The translations under genes were made by a program, and so were the position numbers. Of a stretch of DNA of 64,000 nucleotides, positions 61,175 through 64,000 are shown piece by piece (positions within the stretch are counted from its first letter, which is position 1; the number at the start of each line of letters is the position of its first letter). A model generated the notes under the pieces. It had not been told where the DNA came from and searched no databases. It saw nothing but the letters and a program-made list of their open reading frames with translations. The stretch comes from Rhizobium johnstonii 3841. Lineage in GTDB: Bacteria; Pseudomonadota; Alphaproteobacteria; Rhizobiales; Rhizobiaceae. Location: the NCBI RefSeq assembly GCF_000009265.1, contig NC_008378.1, forward strand, positions 434,001 to 498,000, read 5' to 3'.

Positions 61175-62314
61175 ATGCGAAAGTTGGCGCCGCTCGTCCT
61201 TGTCGCAGTTCTTAGTGCCTGCGCCCGGCCATCGGATGGCCCAACCGCCGGTGGTTTCTATAATGCCACCGCCCCTCAGAGCAACGAGCGGATTCCGGTC
61301 GTCAGGCTCTCGGAAGCGCCGATGGGTCCGGTTGCGGCCACCCCGCTTGCCTATGCGGCCACCGATCCCGGGCTCAGCCTCATGCGCTCGAGCGGATTTG
61401 CCGATACGAGGCTGCGACGCGGCGATGTCATCGAGGTCACGATCCTCGACACCGGCGAAGAGGGGCTTTTCTCTTCAACCCAAAGCAAGACCCTCAATCT
61501 CGGCCGCTTCACCGTCGATTCCACGGGCAACGTGACCCTTCCCTTCGTCGGCAAACAGCGCGTGGTGGATTCCTCGACCGAGGCGCTGCAGACGCGCATC
61601 GTCACCGGCTTGAAGGGGTCGGCGGTCAATCCGCAGGCCGTCGTCACCGTGGTCGACAGGCCCTCCAGCGGTATCACCGTCAATGGCGACGTGCGTGCCG
61701 CCGGTCGCTTCCCGCTCACAGCGCGCAAGGAGCGTGTACTCGATGCGGTCGCACTTGCCGGCGGCGCATCGTCTGCGCCGGGCTCGGCGACCGTCACGCT
61801 GATGCGCGGCAAGCAGCGCGCCACCGTGCCGCTCCAGCGCGTCATCGACGACAACAAACAGAATGTCTACCTTCTGCCCGACGACCAGATCTACGTCGAC
61901 AAGGATTCACCCACCTTCACCGCTTTCGGCGCCTTCAAGAGTGTCGGCGAGTTCGAATTCGAGCCGGGCAGGCTGACGCTTGCCCAGGCGCTCGGGCGAG
62001 CCGGCGGCCTGCTCGACGATCGTGCCGATGCGCGCAATTTCTATGTGCTGCGCAGCCAGCCGGTCTTTACGCAGGTTGCGGCCGCAAATGCCAAGACCCC
62101 CGTGCCGGCTGTGGTGAGCACCAAGCCGGTGATCTATCGCGTCGATCTGAAGGACGTTTCCAATCTGGCGCTGATGCAGCGGTTCCAGATGATGGATGGC
62201 GATATCATCTACGCCAGCAACGCCAGCCTGGTGGACTTTGCCAAGCTCTTCAACGTGTACCAGAAAAGCGTGCCGACGGCCGCAGCACCGATCCCGGGGT
62301 CGAGCGGCAATTAA
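61175..62314 (+). CDS. Polysaccharide export lipoprotein (Wza/GumB-like)
   Basis: The 379-residue protein has a lipoprotein signal (RKLAPLVLVAVLSAC, lipobox LSAC). The polysaccharide export domain (LRRGDVIEVTILDTGEEGLF near residue 82, then VDSTGNVTLPFVGKQRV) and SLBB-like repeats follow (ITVNGDVRAAGRFPLTARKE and FGAFKSVGEFEFEPGRLTLA). It would form an outer-membrane channel for exopolysaccharide. The ATG at 61175 follows AAGGA. No polysaccharide synthesis genes are in the window. It converges with, and overlaps by 4 bases, the kinase gene. Confidence 0.88.
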   Translation: MRKLAPLVLVAVLSACARPSDGPTAGGFYNATAPQSNERIPVVRLSEAPMGPVAATPLAYAATDPGLSLMRSSGFADTRLRRGDVIEVTILDTGEEGLFSSTQSKTLNLGRFTVDSTGNVTLPFVGKQRVVDSSTEALQTRIVTGLKGSAVNPQAVVTVVDRPSSGITVNGDVRAAGRFPLTARKERVLDAVALAGGASSAPGSATVTLMRGKQRATVPLQRVIDDNKQNVYLLPDDQIYVDKDSPTFTAFGAFKSVGEFEFEPGRLTLAQALGRAGGLLDDRADARNFYVLRSQPVFTQVAAANAKTPVPAVVSTKPVIYRVDLKDVSNLALMQRFQMMDGDIIYASNASLVDFAKLFNVYQKSVPTAAAPIPGSSGN

Positions 62315-63225
62315 GCATCGACAACAGGACGTTTTGCGGAGCCGCCCAGCAGACGCAAGGCGGCTCTTGCATTTTCGGGCCTGTCCTGCGGATCCTGTTG
62401 GGACAGGCGGTTCGCCAATGCCTTGAGGGCTTCGGTTTCGTCGCTCTCCTCGTTGCAACGGCTAAGCAGCAAGGACAGCAGACACCCGGCTGCGTAAAGA
62501 TCGGATCTTTCGTCGAGCGGTTCACCGGCCATCTGTTCAGGAGATGCGAAATCCGGCTGGCCGGCAAAGGCAAGATCGAATTGACCATGCCGGCATCCGC
62601 GCTGAAGCGCGATGCCGAAATCGGCGATCTTCAAACGGGAGAGATCGCCGTCGGCGAGAAGGTTGAGAGGCGACAGGTCGCAATGCACGAAACCGCCGGC
62701 ATGGATGGCCTCCAGGCCTGAAAGCACTGAGGTCATCGCTGAAGTGATCTCGCCGAAGGATAATGACCTTGTCTGCAAAAGCTCCGCAAGGCGGCTGCCG
62801 GTCCATTCCATGACCAGGGCAGGGCGCCCGTCGGCAAGGCGCAGAACGGTCTGCGTCTCGGCAATGTGGGGATGGCGGAGCGCCATGCCGATTTCCGCCT
62901 CGCGCAGCATCAGTTTTCTGAGGACGGGATCGTCGGCGTGGTCGGCCTGCGGCATCTTGATGGCATGAAACGTTCCGAGATCGCGATGGCGGGCGCGATA
63001 GACCCGGGTGGCCGCGCCGTCATGGATCAGCGCCTCGAGCATAAAGCTGTTGGCGACGATCTCGCAATCCGCGTCGCGGAGGCGGGCCTCGCCCCGATCG
63101 AGCGCGTCCCGGACGCGGTCTACCAGGATTTTCCGGGTCTCGGGTGAACCGCGATTCAACGCCTGCCAGAGATGCGAAAAACGTCGGGCGATCTCTTCGA
63201 AATCCGCAGGATGATCATTTGTCAT
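62311..63225 (-). CDS. Ser/Thr protein kinase of a type VI secretion locus (PpkA/ImpN-like)
   Basis: The 304-residue protein carries the kinase elements: Lys in FHAIKMPQADHADD (VAIK-like), Glu in LMLREAEIGMALRHPHI, the catalytic loop VHCDLSPLNLLADGD and the DFG motif IADFGIALQ, plus APE-like SPEQMAG. It has no membrane helix, unlike many PpkA proteins. It overlaps the start of the adjacent phosphatase gene by 11 bases. In Agrobacterium the pair PpkA and TagF-PppA controls type VI secretion through Fha phosphorylation. Confidence 0.8.
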   Translation of the reverse strand: MTNDHPADFEEIARRFSHLWQALNRGSPETRKILVDRVRDALDRGEARLRDADCEIVANSFMLEALIHDGAATRVYRARHRDLGTFHAIKMPQADHADDPVLRKLMLREAEIGMALRHPHIAETQTVLRLADGRPALVMEWTGSRLAELLQTRSLSFGEITSAMTSVLSGLEAIHAGGFVHCDLSPLNLLADGDLSRLKIADFGIALQRGCRHGQFDLAFAGQPDFASPEQMAGEPLDERSDLYAAGCLLSLLLSRCNEESDETEALKALANRLSQQDPQDRPENARAALRLLGGSAKRPVVDA

Positions 63226-64000
63226 CGGTCTTCACATCGATCACGACTGCGCTGAGGTTTTCGCGGCAATTGGCAATCAGCCCCTCCTGGACGAGGATAT
63301 CGGCGGCCTTTTCGATCTTTGCGGAAAGGAGGATTTCGGCGATGATCCGCTCGGGGACGACGCTCGGCAGCGGCGCGCTGCAGAGCAGCAGCCTGTCGCC
63401 GGCCTGCAATCCGCCGGAACGGACTTCGGGGACGAGATGTCCGCGCATGCCGATGGCGCGCGAAAGCGTGCGCCGCAGGCCGATCTCCACATGGTCGCGC
63501 GTGAGGCAGCGCATCATGCCGTCCCGCAGAAGATAGCAACGGGCGTCACCCACCCAGAGCAGAGCGCAGCTCTCATCACGCGTGGCCAGCACGACGATGC
63601 TCGCGGCCGATGGTTCGCGATCCGAGGAAAGATAGGCCGATTGAAGCAGGCCATGGGCGCGGCCGAGCTTGCCTTTGATCTCCTGTACCAGAGCTTCGAT
63701 CGTCTGCTGGTTCCCGGTTTCAGCCAGCATATGGACGGCGATCTTGCCGACCTCGGCAGCGGCGTTGCCATCGCCGACGCCATCGGCGACGGCAAAGAGC
63801 GAGGGCGTTTCCGAAACGAGCAGCGCATCGGCGTTGACGCTCAGCCGCGTGCCGGGATGCGTGGCATGGCTGTGGCGGATCACCAGCGGATGATGTGGCT
63901 CGACGACAACAGGGCGCGGCGTCTCGGCCGTTTCGGGTTGCGGCCGTGCCGAAGCCGCGGGGGGATTGTCGTGCAGCAGCTTTGGAAAATCCTCGGGGTC
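63215..64000 (-). CDS. PP2C-type phosphatase part of a TagF-PppA-like type VI secretion protein (5' end outside)
   Basis: The frame is open to the window edge, so this is a C-terminal part of about 261 residues. It holds a PP2C domain: SVNADALLVSETPSLFAVAD, ADGVGDGNAAAEVGK, CALLWVGDARCYLLRDG and NLSAVVIDV. A Pro/Ala-rich linker (DNPPAASARPQPETAE) precedes it, as expected for a fusion of TagF to PppA known from Agrobacterium. Position next to a PpkA-type kinase supports the call. The TagF domain itself lies outside, so the fusion is inferred. Confidence 0.75.
   Translation of the reverse strand, partial: DPEDFPKLLHDNPPAASARPQPETAETPRPVVVEPHHPLVIRHSHATHPGTRLSVNADALLVSETPSLFAVADGVGDGNAAAEVGKIAVHMLAETGNQQTIEALVQEIKGKLGRAHGLLQSAYLSSDREPSAASIVVLATRDESCALLWVGDARCYLLRDGMMRCLTRDHVEIGLRRTLSRAIGMRGHLVPEVRSGGLQAGDRLLLCSAPLPSVVPERIIAEILLSAKIEKAADILVQEGLIANCRENLSAVVIDVKTDDK

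Noticed and set aside
1..64000. CRISPR arrays, prophage or integrative element ends
   Set aside because: No regularly spaced direct repeats, phage structural genes or integrase with att-like repeats were seen.

Overview
The window looks like accessory DNA from a member of the Rhizobiaceae (Rhizobium/Agrobacterium type). The base composition is GC-rich. Most genes encode solute uptake and catabolism: a TRAP system, a branched-chain-amino-acid-type ABC system, an oligopeptide-type ABC system and a urea/amide-type ABC system. Regulators are many (LysR, AraC, RpiR, Lrp, XRE-cupin, ANTAR). The right edge enters a type VI secretion (imp) locus. No rRNA, tRNA, replication or conjugation genes were seen, so chromosome, chromid and plasmid cannot be told apart. 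The genus call is inference from gene content.

Layout. 1-2746: end of a TRAP transporter plus a zinc-dependent polyol/idonate-type dehydrogenase. 3001-15542: two co-oriented operons flanking a LysR gene, one with a five-gene ABC importer and an aminotransferase, the other with ATP-dependent hydantoinase/oxoprolinase A and B, an SDR and an HpcH/HpaI aldolase. The two operons share a 53-bp promoter element (45 of 53 bases identical) with a near-perfect inverted repeat, so they probably form one regulon. 15625-18629: Lrp regulator, alanine racemase and D-amino-acid dehydrogenase. 18715-23769: AraC regulator, omega-amino-acid aminotransferase with a divergent PuuR-like regulator, a ProC-like reductase, an SDR remnant and an orphan protein. 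23807-26305: three TadE/TadG-like envelope genes. 26306-27392: decayed DNA with a broken SRAP (YedK-type) gene. 27393-34679: dipeptide/opine-type ABC importer with a hydantoin-racemase-like enzyme and an RpiR regulator. 34680-38484: a scrapyard with an IS66 fragment, a broken methyltransferase, an IS110-family fragment and an intact IS110-family transposase.

38485-48339 is the most interesting block. It runs on the minus strand in the order amiC, amiR, urtA-like, B, C, D, E, a tandem nitrilase fusion and an iron-type alcohol dehydrogenase. Both the amiC leader and the urtA leader carry a Rho-independent terminator whose 5' arm overlaps a small hairpin with an A-x-x-G-x-x hexaloop. This is the expected geometry of an ANTAR antitermination switch, and amiR encodes an ANTAR protein. 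The simplest model is that amide or urea binds cytosolic AmiC, AmiR is released and allows read-through, and the transporter and nitrilase are made. The second nitrilase domain has Gly where the catalytic Cys should be.

48530-58300 and beyond: a ParE-toxin remnant, a divergent pair of AraC regulators, then a long minus-strand set (VOC ring-cleavage-type dioxygenase, isochorismatase-like hydrolase, XapX, Tat-exported amidohydrolase, DoxX, MFS exporter, chloroperoxidase-like hydrolase) divergent from a LysR gene. This resembles aromatic/quinone stress clusters. 59557-60912: small envelope and stress proteins, including a cupredoxin lacking the usual axial Met. 61175-64000: a Wza-like lipoprotein, then a Ser/Thr kinase and the C-terminal phosphatase part of a TagF-PppA type protein from a type VI secretion locus.
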